From contig NW_027018198.1 in the NCBI RefSeq assembly GCF_032854445.1, positions 1 to 59,149 of the forward strand: a stretch of DNA of 59,149 nt, given 5' to 3'. Of this stretch, positions 49,507 through 59,149 are shown piece by piece. A model generated the notes under the pieces. It ran no database searches and had not been told where the DNA came from. It saw nothing but the letters and a program-made list of their open reading frames with translations. Position 1 is the first letter of the stretch. Each line of letters begins with the position of its first letter. The position numbers and the translations under genes are program-made. Source of the stretch: Liolophura sinensis. Taxonomy: Eukaryota > Mollusca > Polyplacophora > Chitonida > Chitonidae.

Positions 49507-49617
49507 CCAAAAGTAGAAAAACTGTTCCAATGCTGCTGGTAAGAGGCTAATCCGACGTATTTTGTGACGAGAAATCGAATGGTGCAAACCGCGTTGCTCT
49601 CCGACCAATACTTTTGG
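49507..49617. other. Inverted 9-bp pair spanning a monomer junction (units 90/91)
   Basis: CCAAAAGTA at 49507-49515 and TACTTTTGG at 49609-49617 are exact reverse complements separated by 93 bp that include the arbitrary unit boundary. Units ending AAGTGG shorten the match to 8 bp. It could mark a natural monomer edge or form a stem in a read-through transcript; neither is shown. Confidence 0.4.
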
Positions 49618-50629
49618 CTGTAGCCACAAATGAATAATCAATGATGTCAAGATCACGTGCCCAGCAACGGTTCTTACCCCATGGAAACCAAGGAAATTTG
49701 CAATTTTTCAACAGCTGGAGATGCCTGGCCCAATTGCGCATCTTTTGGCACCTTATTGATGTGGGTCAGAGTTCAATTGTACTTTTTACAGCAGACTGTA
49801 TCAAGTACCTTTTGTTTTTTTTTATAAACAAATGGTGTGGTTTTTCTACATGTAGATAAAGACATTGAGTTTGTCTTCGACTTAGAAGTAAGACATTTGC
49901 TGGGTGAGTTAAATGGGCTTGGCCCAAAGACTTGACGTCGTCTGGGCTACCGAAGGGCACATAACTTATAATGAAATGCTGAATATAGTAATGACCAGTC
50001 GCGATTGTACATAGTTAATGTAGCCGATTTGAATTCGCAAAAAGACCAGGCAAAAATCCAAAAGTGGAAAAACTGTTCCAATGCTGCTGGTAAGAGGCTA
50101 ATTCGACGTATTTTGTGACGAGAAATCGAATGGTGCAAACCGCGTTGCTCTCCGACCAATACTTTTGGCTGTAGCCACAAATGAATAATCAATGATGTCA
50201 AGATCACGTGCCCAGCAACGGCTCTTACTCCATGGAAACCAAGGAAATTTGCAATTTTTCAACAGCTGGAGATGCCTGGCCCAATTGCGCATCCTTTGGC
50301 ACCTTATTGATGTGGGTCAGTGTTCAATTGTACTTTTTACAGCGGATTGTATCAAGTACCTTTTGTTTTTTTTGATATACAAATGGTGTGGTTTTTCTAC
50401 ATGTAGATAAAGACATTGAGTTTGTCTTCGACTTAGAAGTAAGACATTTGCTGGGTGAGTTAAATGGGCTTGGCCCAAAGATTTGACGTCGTCTGGGCTA
50501 CCGAAGGGCACATAACTTATAATGAAAAGTTGAATATAGTAATGACCAGTCGCGATTGTACATAGTTAATGTAGCCGATTTCAATTCGCAAAAAGACCAG
50601 GCAAAAATCCAAAAGTAGAAAAACTGTTC

Positions 50630-52832
50630 CAATGCTGCTGGTAAGAGGCTAATCCGACGTATTTTGTGACGAGAAATCGAATGGTGCAAACCGCGTTGCT
50701 CTCCGACCAATACTTTTGGCTGTAGCCACAAATGAATAATCAATGATGTCAAGATCACGTGCCCAGCAACGGCTCTTACTCCATGGAAACCAAGGAAATT
50801 TGCAATTTTTCAACAGCTGGAGATGCCTGGCCCAATTGCGCATCCTTTGGCACCTTATTGATGTGGGTCAGTGTTCAATTGTACTTTTTACAGCGGATTG
50901 TATCAAGTACCTTTTGTTTTTTTTGATATACAAATGGTGTGGTTTTTTTACATGTAGATAAAGACATTGAGTTTGTCTTTGACTTAGAAGTAAGACATTT
51001 GCTGGGTGAGTTGAATGGGCTTGGCCCAAAGATTTGACGTCGTCTGGGCTACCGAAGGGCACATAACTTATAATGAAAAGTTGAATATAGTAATGACCAG
51101 TCCCGACTGTACATAGTTAATGTAGCCGATTTCAATTCGCAAAAAGACCAGGCAAAAATCCAAAAGTAGAAAAACTGTTCCAATGCTGCTGGTAAGAGGC
51201 TAATCCGACGTATTTTGTGACGAGAAATCGAATGGTGCAAACCGCGTTGCTCTCCGACCAATACTTTTGGCTGTAGCCACAAATGAATAATCAATGATGT
51301 CAAGATCACGTGCCCAGCAACGGTTCTTACCATATGGAAACCATGGAAACTTGCAATTTTTCAACAGCTGGAGATGCCTGGCCCAATTGGGCATCCTTTG
51401 GCACTTTATTGATGTGGGTCAGTGTTCAATTGTACTTTTTACAGCGGATTGTATCAAGTACCTTTTGTTTTTTTTATATACAAATGGTGTGGTTTTTCTA
51501 CATGTAGATAAAGACATTGAGTTTTTCTTCGACTTAGAAGTAAGACATTTGCTGGGTGAGTTAAATGGGCTTGGCCCAAAGATTTGACGTCGTCTGGGCT
51601 ACCGAAGGGCACATAACTTATAATGAAAAGTTGAATATAGTAATGACCAGTCGCGATTGTACATAGTTAATGTAGCCGATTTCAATTCGCAAAAAGACCA
51701 GGCAAAAATCCAAAAGTAGAAAAACTGTTCCAATGCTGCTGGTAAGAGGCTAATCCGACGTATTTTGTGACGAGAAATCGAATGGTGCAAACCGCGTTGC
51801 TCTCCGACCAATACTTTTGGCTGTAGCCACAAATGAATAATCAATGATGTCAAGATCACGTGCCCAGCAACGGCTCTTACTCCATGGAAACCAAGGAAAT
51901 TTGCAATTTTTCAACAGCTGGAGATGCCTGGCCCAATTGCGCATCCTTTGGCACCTTATTGATGTGGGTCAGTGTTCAATTGTACTTTTTACAGCGGATT
52001 GTATCAAGTACCTTTTGTTTTTTTTTGATATACAAATGGTGTGGTTTTTCTACATGTAGATAAAGACATTGAGTTTGTCTTCGACTTAGAAGTAAGACAT
52101 TTGCTGGGTGAGTTAAATGGGCTTGGCCCAAAGATTTGACGTCGTCTGGGCTACCGAAGGGCACATAACTTATAATGAAAAGTTGAATATAGTAATGACC
52201 AGTCGCGACTGTACATAGTTAATGTAGCCGATTTCAATTCGCAAAAAGACCAGGCAAAAATCCAAAAGTAGAAAAACTGTTCCAATGCTGCTGGTAAGAG
52301 GCTAATCCGACGTATTTTGTGACGAGAAATCGAATGGTGCAAACCGCGTTGCTCTCCGACCAATACTTTTGGCTGTAGCCACAAATGAATAATCAATGAT
52401 GTCAAGATCACGTGCCCAGCAACGGTTCTTACCATATGGAAACCATGGAAACTTGCAATTTTTCAACAGCTGGAGATGCCTGGCCCAATTGGGCATCCTT
52501 TGGCACTTTATTGATGTGGGTCAGTGTTCAATTGTACTTTTTACAGCGGATTGTATCAAGTACCTTTTGTTTTTTTTATATACAAATGGTGTGGTTTTTC
52601 TACATGTAGATAAAGACATTGAGTTTTTCTTCGACTTAGAAGTAAGACATTTGCTGGGTGAGTTAAATGGGCTTGGCCCAAAGATTTGACGTCGTCTGGG
52701 CTACCGAAGGGCACATAACTTATAATGAAAAGTTGAATATAGTAATGACCAGTCGCGATTGTACATAGTTAATGTAGCCGATTTCAATTCGCAAAAAGAC
52801 CAGGCAAAAATCCAAAAGTAGAAAAACTGTTC
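50630..52832. repeat. Two-unit repeat, two tandem copies, period about 1102 bp (units 93-94 and 95-96)
   Basis: Units 94 and 96 share CTTACCATATGGAAACCATGG and GAGTTTTTCTTC and look identical by eye. Units 93 and 95 are GATATAC-form units ending in TCCCGACTG or TCGCGACTG. Unit 93 has private changes (TTTTTTTACATG, CTTTGAC, GAGTTGAATG), so the second copy may have been replaced by a neighbour such as unit 97. Confidence 0.8.
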
Positions 52833-53383
52833 CAATGCTGCTGGTAAGAGGCTAATCCGACGTATTTTGTGACGAGAAATCGAATGGTGCAAACCGCGTT
52901 GCTCTCCGACCAATACTTTTGGCTGTAGCCACAAATGAATAATCAATGATGTCAAGATCACGTGCCCAGCAACGGCTCTTACTCCATGGAAACCAAGGAA
53001 ATTTGCAATTTTTCAACAGCTGGAGATGCCTGGCCCAATTGCGCATCCTTTGGCACCTTATTGATGTGGGTCAGTGTTCAATTGTACTTTTTACAGCGGA
53101 TTGTATCAAGTACCTTTTGTTTTTTTTGATATACAAATGGTGTGGTTTTTCTACATGTAGATAAAGACATTGAGTTTGTCTTCGACTTAGAAGTAAGACA
53201 TTTGCTGGGTGAGTTAAATGGGCTTGGCCCAAAGATTTGACGTCGTCTGGGCTACCGAAGGGCACATAACTTATAATGAAAAGTTGAATATAGTAATGAC
53301 CAGTCGCGACTGTACATAGTTAATGTAGCCGATTTCAATTCGCAAAAAGACCAGGCAAAAATCCAAAAGTAGAAAAACTGTTC

Positions 53384-54484
53384 CAATGCTGCTGGTAAGA
53401 GGCTAATCCGACGTATTTTGTGACGAGAAATCGAATGGTGCAAACCGCGTTGCTCTCCGACCAATACTTTTGGCTGTAGCCACAAATGAATAATCAATGA
53501 TGTCAAGATCACGTGCCCAGCAACGGTTCTTACTCCATGGAAACCAAGGAAATTTGCAATTTTTCAACAGCTGGAGATGCCTGGCCCAATTGGGCATCCT
53601 TTGGCACCTTATTGATGTGGGTCAGTGTTCAATTGTACTTTTTACAGCGGATTGTATCAAGTACCTTTTGTTTTTTTTTGATATACAAATGGTGTGGTTT
53701 TTCTACATGTAGATAAAGACATTGAGTTTTTCTTCGACTTAGAAGTAAGACATTTGCTGGGTGAGTTAAATGGGCTTGGCCCAAAGATTTGACGTCGTCT
53801 GGGCTACCGAAGGGCACATAACTTATAATGAAAAGTTGAATATAGTAATGACCAGTCGCGATTGTACATAGTTAATGTAGCCGATTTCAATTCGCAAAAA
53901 GACCAGGCAAAAATCCAAAAGTAGAAAAACTGTTCCAATGCTGCTGGTAAGAGGCTAATCCGACGTATTTTGTGACGAGAAATCGAATGGTGCAAACCGC
54001 GTTGCTCTCCGACCAATACTTTTGGCTGTAGCCACAAATGAATAATCAATGATGTCAAGATCACGTGCCCAGCAACGGCTCTTAATCCATGGAAACCTTA
54101 GAAATTTGCAATTTTTCAACAGCTGGAGATGCCTGGCCCAATTGCGCATCTTTTGGCACCTTATTGATGTGGGTCAGTGTTCAATTGTACTTTTTACAGC
54201 AGACTGTATCAAGTACCTTGTGTTTTTTTATAAACAAATGGTGTGGTTTTTCTACATGTAGATAAAGACATTGAGTTTGTCTTCGACTTAGGAGTAAGAC
54301 ATTTGCTGGGTGAGTTAAATGGGCTTGGCCCAAAGATTTGACGTCGTCTGGGCTACCGAAGGGCACATAACTTATAATGAAAAGTTGAATATAGTAATGA
54401 CCAGTCGCGATTGTACATAGTTAATGTAGCCGATTTCAATTCGCAAAAAGACCAGGCAAAAATCCAAAAGTAGAAAAACTGTTC
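53384..54484. repeat. Dimer D, dispersed copy (units 98-99)
   Basis: Unit 98 has ATTGGGCATCC, a T-tract with GATATAC and GAGTTTTTC. Unit 99 has GGCTCTTAATCC, ACCTTAGAAATT, CATCTTTTGG, CAGCAGACTG and ATAAAC. The pair is 1101 bp, the same as units 4-5. Confidence 0.75.
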
Positions 54485-55585
54485 CAATGCTGCTGGTAAG
54501 AGGCTAATCCGACGTATTTTGTGACGAGAAATCGAATGGTGCAAACCGCGTTGCTCTCCGACCAATACTTTTGGCTGTAGCCACAAATGAATAATCAGTG
54601 ATGTCAAGATCACGTGCCCAGCAACGGTTCTTACCCCATGGAAACCAAGGAAATTTGCAATTTTTCAACAGCTGGAGATGCCTGGCCCAATTGCGCATCC
54701 TTTGGCACCTTATTGATGTGGGTCAGTGTTCAATTGTACTTTTTACAGCGGATTGTATCAAGTACCTTTTGTTTTTTTTATATACAAATGGTGTGGTTTT
54801 TCTACATGTAGATAAAGACATTGAGTTTGTCTTCGACTTAGAAGTAAGACATTTGCTGGGTGAGTTAAATGGGCTTGGCCCAAAGATTTGACGTCGTCTG
54901 GGCTACCGAAGGGCACATAACTTATAATGAAAAGTTGAATATAGTAATGACCAGTCGCGATTGTACATAGTTAATGTAGCCGATTTCAATTCGCAAAAGG
55001 AACAGGCAAAAATCCAAAAGTAGAAAAACTGTTCCAATGCTGCTGGTAAGAGGCTAATCCGACGTATTTTGTGACGAGAAATCGAATGGTGCAAACCGCG
55101 TTGCTCTCCGACCAATACTTTTGGCTGTAGCCACAAATGAATAATCAATGATGTGAAGATCACGTGCCCAGCAACGGCTCTTACTCCATGGAAACCAAGG
55201 AAATTTGCAATTTTTCAACAGCTGGAGATGCCTGGCCCAATTGGGCATCCTTTGGCACCTTATTGATGTGGGTCAGTGTTCAATTGTACTTTTTACAGCG
55301 GATTGTATCAAGTACCTTGTGTTTTTTTTTATATACAAATGGTGTGGTTTTTCTACATGTAGATAAAGACATTGAGTTTTTCTTCGACTTAGAAGTAAGA
55401 CATTTGCTGGGTGAGTTAAATGGGCTTGGCCCAAAGATTTGACGTCGTCTGGGCTACCGAAGGGCACATAACTTATAATGAAAAGTTGAATATAGTAATG
55501 ACCAGTCGCGATTGTACATAGTTAATGTAGCCGATTTCAATTCGCAAAAGGAACAGGCTAAAATCCAAAAGTAGAAAAACTGTTC

Positions 55586-56686
55586 CAATGCTGCTGGTAA
55601 GAGGCTAATCCGACGTATTTTGTGACGAGAAATCGAATGGTGCAAACCGCGTTGCTCTCTGACCAATACTTTTGGCTGTAGCCACAAATGAATAATCAAT
55701 GATGTGAAGATCACGTGCCCAGCAACGGCTCTTACTCCATGGAAACCAAGGAAATTTGCAATTTTTCAACAGCTGGAGATGCCTGGCCCAATTGGGCATC
55801 CTTTGGCACCTTATTGATGTGGGTCAGTGTTCAATTGTACTTTTTACAGCGGATTGTATCAAGTACCTTTTCTTTTTTTTTGATATACAAATGGTGTGGT
55901 TTTTCTACATGTAGATAAAGACATTGAGTTTTTCTTCGACTTAGAAGTAAGACATTTGCTGGGTGAGTTAAATGGGCTTGGCCCAAAGATTTGACGTCGT
56001 CTGGGCTACCGAAGGGCACATAACTTATAATGAAAAGTTGAATATAGTAATGACCAGTCGCGATTGTACATAGTTAATGTAGCCGATTTCAATTCGCAAA
56101 AAGACCAGGCAAAAATCCAAAAGTAGAAAAACTGTTCCAATGCTGCTGGTAAGAGGCTAATCCGACGTATTTTGTGACGAGAAATCGAATGGTGCAAACC
56201 GCGTTGCTCTCCGACCAATACTTTTGGCTGTAGCCACAAATGAATAATCAATGATGTCAAGATCACGTGCCCAGCAACGGCTCTTAATCCATGGAAACCA
56301 TAGAAATTTGCAATTTTTCAACAGCTGGAGATGCCTGGCCCAATTGCGCATCTTTTGGCACCTTATTGATGTGGGTCAGTGTTCAATTGTACTTTTTACA
56401 GCAGACTGTATCAAGTACCTTGTGTTTTTTTACAAACAAATGGTGTGGTTTTTCTACATGTAGATAAAGACATTGAGTTTGTCTTCGACTTAGGAGTAAG
56501 ACATTTGCTGGGTGAGTTAAATGGGCTTGGCCCAAAGATTTGACGTCGTCTGGGCTACCGAAGGGCACATAACTTATAATGAAAAGTTGAATATAGTAAT
56601 GACCAGTCGCGATTGTACATAGTTAATGTAGCCGATTTCAATTCGCAAAAAGACCAGGCAAAAATCCAAAAGTAGAAAAACTGTTC
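55586..56686. repeat. Dimer D, dispersed copy closest to units 4-7 (units 102-103)
   Basis: Unit 102 has CTCTCTGACC, GATGTGAAG, ATTGGGCATCC and TTTTC before the T-tract with GATATAC, matching unit 6. Unit 103 has GGCTCTTAATCC, ACCATAGAAATT, CAGCAGACTG, ACAAAC and CTTAGGAG, matching units 5 and 7. The two sites are more than 50 kb apart. Confidence 0.8.
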
Positions 56687-58887
56687 CAATGCTGCTGGTA
56701 AGAGGCTAATCCGACGTATTTTGTGACGAGAAATCGAATGGTGCAAACCGCGTTGCTCTCCGACCAATACTTTTGGCTGTAGCCACAAATGAATAATCAA
56801 TGATGTCAAGATCACGTGCCCAGCAACGGCTCTTACTCCATGGAAACCAAGGAAATTTGCAATTTTTCAACAGCTGGAGATGCCTGGCCCAATTGCGCAT
56901 CTTTTGGCACCTTATTGATGTGGGTCAGTGTTCAATTGTACTTTTTACAGCGGATTGTATCAAGTACCTTTTGTTTTTTTTTGATATACAAATGGTGTGG
57001 TTTTTCTACATGTAGATAAAGACATTGAGATTGTCTTCGACTTAGAAGTAAGACATTTGCTGGGTGAGTTAAATGGGCTTGGCCCAAAGATTTGACGTCG
57101 TCTGGGCTACCGAAGGGCACATAACTTATAATGAAAAGTTGAATATAGTAATGACCAGTCGCGATTGTACATAGTTAATGTAGCCGATTTCAATTCGCAA
57201 AAAGACCAGGCAAAAATCCAAAAGTAGAAAAACTGTTCCAATGCTACTGGTAAGAGGCTAATCCGACGTATTTTGTGACGAGAAATCGAATGGTGCAAAC
57301 CGCGTTGCTCTCCGACCAATACTTTTGGCTGTAGCCACAAATGAATAATCAATGATGTCAAGATCACGTGCCCAGCAACGGTTCTTACCCCATGGAAACC
57401 AAGGAAATTTGCAATTTTTCAACAGCTGGAGATGCCTGGCCCAATTGCGCATCCTTTGGCACCTTATTCATGTGGGTCAGTGTTCAATTGTACTTTTTAC
57501 AGCGGATTGTATCAAGTACCTTTTGTTTTTTTTATATACAAATGGTGTGGTTTTTCTACATGTAGATAAAGACATTGAGTTTGTCTTCGACTTAGAAGTA
57601 AGACATTTGCTGGGTGAGTTAAATGGGCTTGGCCCAAAGATTTGACGTCGTCTGGGCTACCGAAGGGCACATAACTTATAATGAAAAGTTGAATATAGTA
57701 ATGACCAGTCGCGATTGTACATAGTTAATGTAGCCGATTTCAATTCGCAAAAGGAACAGGCAAAAATCCAAAAGTAGAAAAACTGTTCCAATGCTGCTGG
57801 TAAGAGGCTAATCCGACGTATTTTGTGACGAGAAATCGAATGGTGCAAACCGCGTTGCTCTGTGACCAATACTTTTGGCTGTAGCCACAAATGAATAATC
57901 AATGATGTGAAGATCACGTGCCCAGCAACGGCTCTTACTCCATGGAAACCAAGGAAATTTGCAATTTTTCAACAGCTGGAGATGCCTGGCCCAATTGCGC
58001 ATCCTTTGGCACCTTATTGATGTGGGTCAGTGTTCAATTGTACTTTTTACAGCGGATTGTATCAAGTACCTTGTGTTTTTTTTATATACAAATGGTGTGG
58101 TTTTTCTACATGTAGATAAAGACATTGAGTTTGTCTTCGACTTAGAAGTAAGACATTTGCTGGGTGAGTTAAATGGGCTTGGCCCAAAGATTTGACGTCG
58201 TCTGGGCTACCGAAGGGCACATAACTTATAATGAAAAGTTGAATATAGTAATGACCAGTCGCGATTGTACATAGTTAATGTAGCCGATTTCAATTCGCAA
58301 AAAGACCAGGCAAAAATCCAAAAGTAGAAAAACTGTTCCAATGCTGCTGGTAAGAGACTAATCCGACGTATTTTGTGACGAGAAATCGAATGGTGCAAAC
58401 CGCGTTGCTCTCCGACCAATACTTTTGGCTGTAGCCACAAATGAATAATCAATGATGTCAAGATCACGTGCCCAGCAACGGCTCTTACTCCATGGAAACC
58501 AAGGAAATTTGCAATTTTTCAACAGCTGGAGATGCCTGGCCCAATTGCGCATTTTTTGGCACCTTATTCATGTGGGTCAGTGTTCAATTGTACTTTTTAC
58601 AGCGGATTGTATCAAGTACCTTGTGTTTTTTTATATACAAATGGTGTGGTTTTTCTACATGTAGATAAAGACATTGAGTTTGTCTTCGACTTAGAAGTAA
58701 GACATTTGCTGGGTGAGTTAAATGGGCTTGGCCCAAAGATTTGACGTCGTCTGGGCTACCGAAGGGCACATAACTTATAATGAAAAGTTGAAAATAGTAA
58801 TGACCAGTCGCGATTGTACATAGTTAATGTAGCCGATTTCAATTAGCAAAAAGACCAGGCAAAAATCCAAAAGTGGAAAAACTGTTC

Positions 58888-59149
58888 CAATGCTGCTGGT
58901 AAGAGGCTAATCCGACGTATTTTGTGACGAGAAATCGAATGGTGCAAACCGCGTTGCTCTCCGACCAATACTTTTGGCTGTAGCCACAAATGAATAATCA
59001 ATGATGTCAAGATCACGTGCCCAGCAAGGGCTCTTACTCCATGGAAACCAAGGAAATTTGCAATTTTTCAACAGCTGGAGATGCCTGGCCCAATTGCGCA
59101 TCCTTTGGCACCTTATTGATGTGGGTCAGTGTTCAATTGTACTTTTTAC
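58888..59149 (+). repeat. Partial monomer cut by the window edge (unit 108)
   Basis: The last 262 bp equal monomer positions 1-262, ending just after the T5 tract at GTACTTTTTAC. The break coincides with the end of the window, so it is a sampling edge and not a biological array end. It carries CAAGGGCTC instead of CAACGGCTC, a change shared with unit 86 (46776-47325). Confidence 0.9.

Larger units (their letters stand above)
48978..49527 (+). repeat. Reference monomer (unit 90), equal to the consensus by eye
   Basis: This 550-bp copy carries the commonest base at every variable site I compared, so I use it to place internal motifs (monomer position p = coordinate minus 48977). It has 225 G+C (40.9%) and 19 CpG. 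Order of landmarks: splice-donor-like CTGGTAAGAG (p9-18), TGGCT/AGCCA inverted repeat (p88-99), ATCACGTG (p125-132), CCATGG (p152-157), CAGCTG (p185-190), TGGCCCAATTG (p199-209), GTTCAATTG (p244-252), T5 (p256-260), T8 plus TATATAC (p288-301), CTACATGTAG (p318-327), TGGGCTTGGCCCA (p386-398), TGACGTC (p405-411), CCAAAAGTA (p530-538). No strong internal sub-repeat was found, so the monomer does not look built from a shorter recent repeat. Confidence 0.9.
1..59149. repeat. Satellite array of about 550-bp monomers, 107 complete copies plus one partial
   Basis: The same sequence recurs from the first base to the last, always in one orientation. Taking CAATGCTGCTGG as the arbitrary start of a unit, complete units run from position 1 to 58887, each 549-552 bp (mean about 550.35). 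Copies differ by a few to perhaps twenty substitutions as judged by eye. Nearly all length change comes from one T-tract about 290 bp into the unit. No foreign insertion, inversion or truncated unit was seen, so every stretch without a gene here is satellite. Arrays of this type are typical of eukaryotic centromeric, pericentromeric or subtelomeric heterochromatin; which one cannot be told from the window. I do not recognise the monomer as a named satellite family. Confidence 0.98.
45125..59149. repeat. Array zone V, units 83-107 and the partial unit: mosaic reuse of earlier variants
   Basis: Unit starts: 45125, 45676, 46226, 46776, 47326, 47876, 48426, 48978, 49528, 50079, 50630, 51181, 51731, 52283, 52833, 53384, 53936, 54485, 55035, 55586, 56138, 56687, 57239, 57789, 58339, and the partial unit at 58888. 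Type B units are 91, 99 and 103. Many variant combinations repeat those of units 4-7, 59-65 and 67-69 instead of those of adjacent units. Confidence 0.9.

Noticed and set aside
1-59149. CENP-B box
   Set aside because: TTCG occurs in CTTCGACTTAGAAG and ATTCGCAAAAAG, but the required CGGG at the fixed distance is absent on both strands of the consensus.
1-59149. 5S rRNA, tRNA, U snRNA or spliced-leader gene array
   Set aside because: No 5S internal control region, no cloverleaf, and no leader followed by a donor and a true Sm site. AATTTTTC lacks the purine expected after the U-run, and TTTTGGCTGTAGCC only superficially recalls a dinoflagellate leader.
1-59149. CRISPR array
   Set aside because: The repeat is about 550 bp with no short-repeat and unique-spacer alternation.
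1-59149. Telomeric repeat, Helitron end or terminal-inverted-repeat transposon
   Set aside because: No telomere-type short repeat, no CTRR end with hairpin, and no terminal inverted repeat or target duplication at any unit or window edge.
1-59149. Bacterial or organellar origin
   Set aside because: No operon, ribosome-binding-site-led gene, rRNA or tRNA appears in 59 kb, and over 100 tandem copies of a non-coding 550-bp unit would be exceptional there.
1-59149. Lineage assignment from motifs (CACGTG and TGGGCC-like plant elements, or CTACATGTAG and CCATGGAAACC seen in invertebrates)
   Set aside because: These short motifs point in different directions and are too common to identify a clade.
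1-59149. Whole array as an assembly artefact
   Set aside because: Unit-specific variants differ throughout and recur in ordered patterns, which is unlikely from simple duplication of one read. Local copy-number errors, especially at 29153-31355 and 50630-52832, cannot be excluded without reads.

Overview
The window is one uninterrupted head-to-tail satellite DNA array. A monomer of about 550 bp is repeated 107 complete times (positions 1-58887), followed by the first 262 bp of a 108th copy (58888-59149). All copies lie in the same orientation and every complete copy is 549-552 bp long. I found no transposon, gene, RNA gene, inversion or unrelated spacer between them. Both window edges lie inside the array, so its true ends are not seen. 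An array of this size and regularity, with no operons or coding genes, indicates a eukaryotic nuclear chromosome, probably centromeric, pericentromeric or another heterochromatic block. The sequence does not identify the lineage. One copy that equals the consensus by eye (48978-49527) has 225 G+C in 550 bp (40.9%) and 19 CpG, roughly 0.8 of chance expectation.

Layout, numbering units from position 1. Units 1-7 (1-3854) are diverged and partly ordered as two-unit repeats. Units 8-46 (3855-25301) are the most uniform part and show nested multi-unit duplications of about 1649, 4399 and 1650 bp. Units 47-57 (25302-31355) hold a tandem three-unit repeat and several freshly duplicated neighbours. 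Units 58-82 (31356-45124) include an eight-unit block of 4406 bp followed by a second copy that lacks one unit. Units 83-107 plus the partial unit (45125-59149) are a mosaic that reuses variants from units 1-7 and 59-69.

Two main monomer types occur. Type A has CAGCGGATTG followed by a T-tract and TATAC or GATATAC. Type B has CAGCAGACTG followed by a T-tract and ATAAAC or ACAAAC, usually with CATCTTTTGG upstream. Type B occurs in 13 units and is absent from 3855-25301. The arrangement fits repeated in-register unequal exchange plus gene conversion, with recent expansion of the left-central zone.

No protein-coding gene is supported. Short open frames recur only because the monomer recurs: the frame crossing the T-tract is shifted from unit to unit, and the best opposite-strand frame carries nonsense or frame changes in several units and mostly amino-acid-changing variants. 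Each monomer does contain short elements worth testing: an ATCACGTG box, a TRGYNNANNNG box followed by a GTTCAATTG box and T5, a reverse-strand TATA-like box, a splice-donor/acceptor-like pair, and a TGGGC/GCCCA hairpin with two alternative pairings. I found no clear evidence of a new enzymatic or defence system. The notable biology here is satellite structure and evolution.
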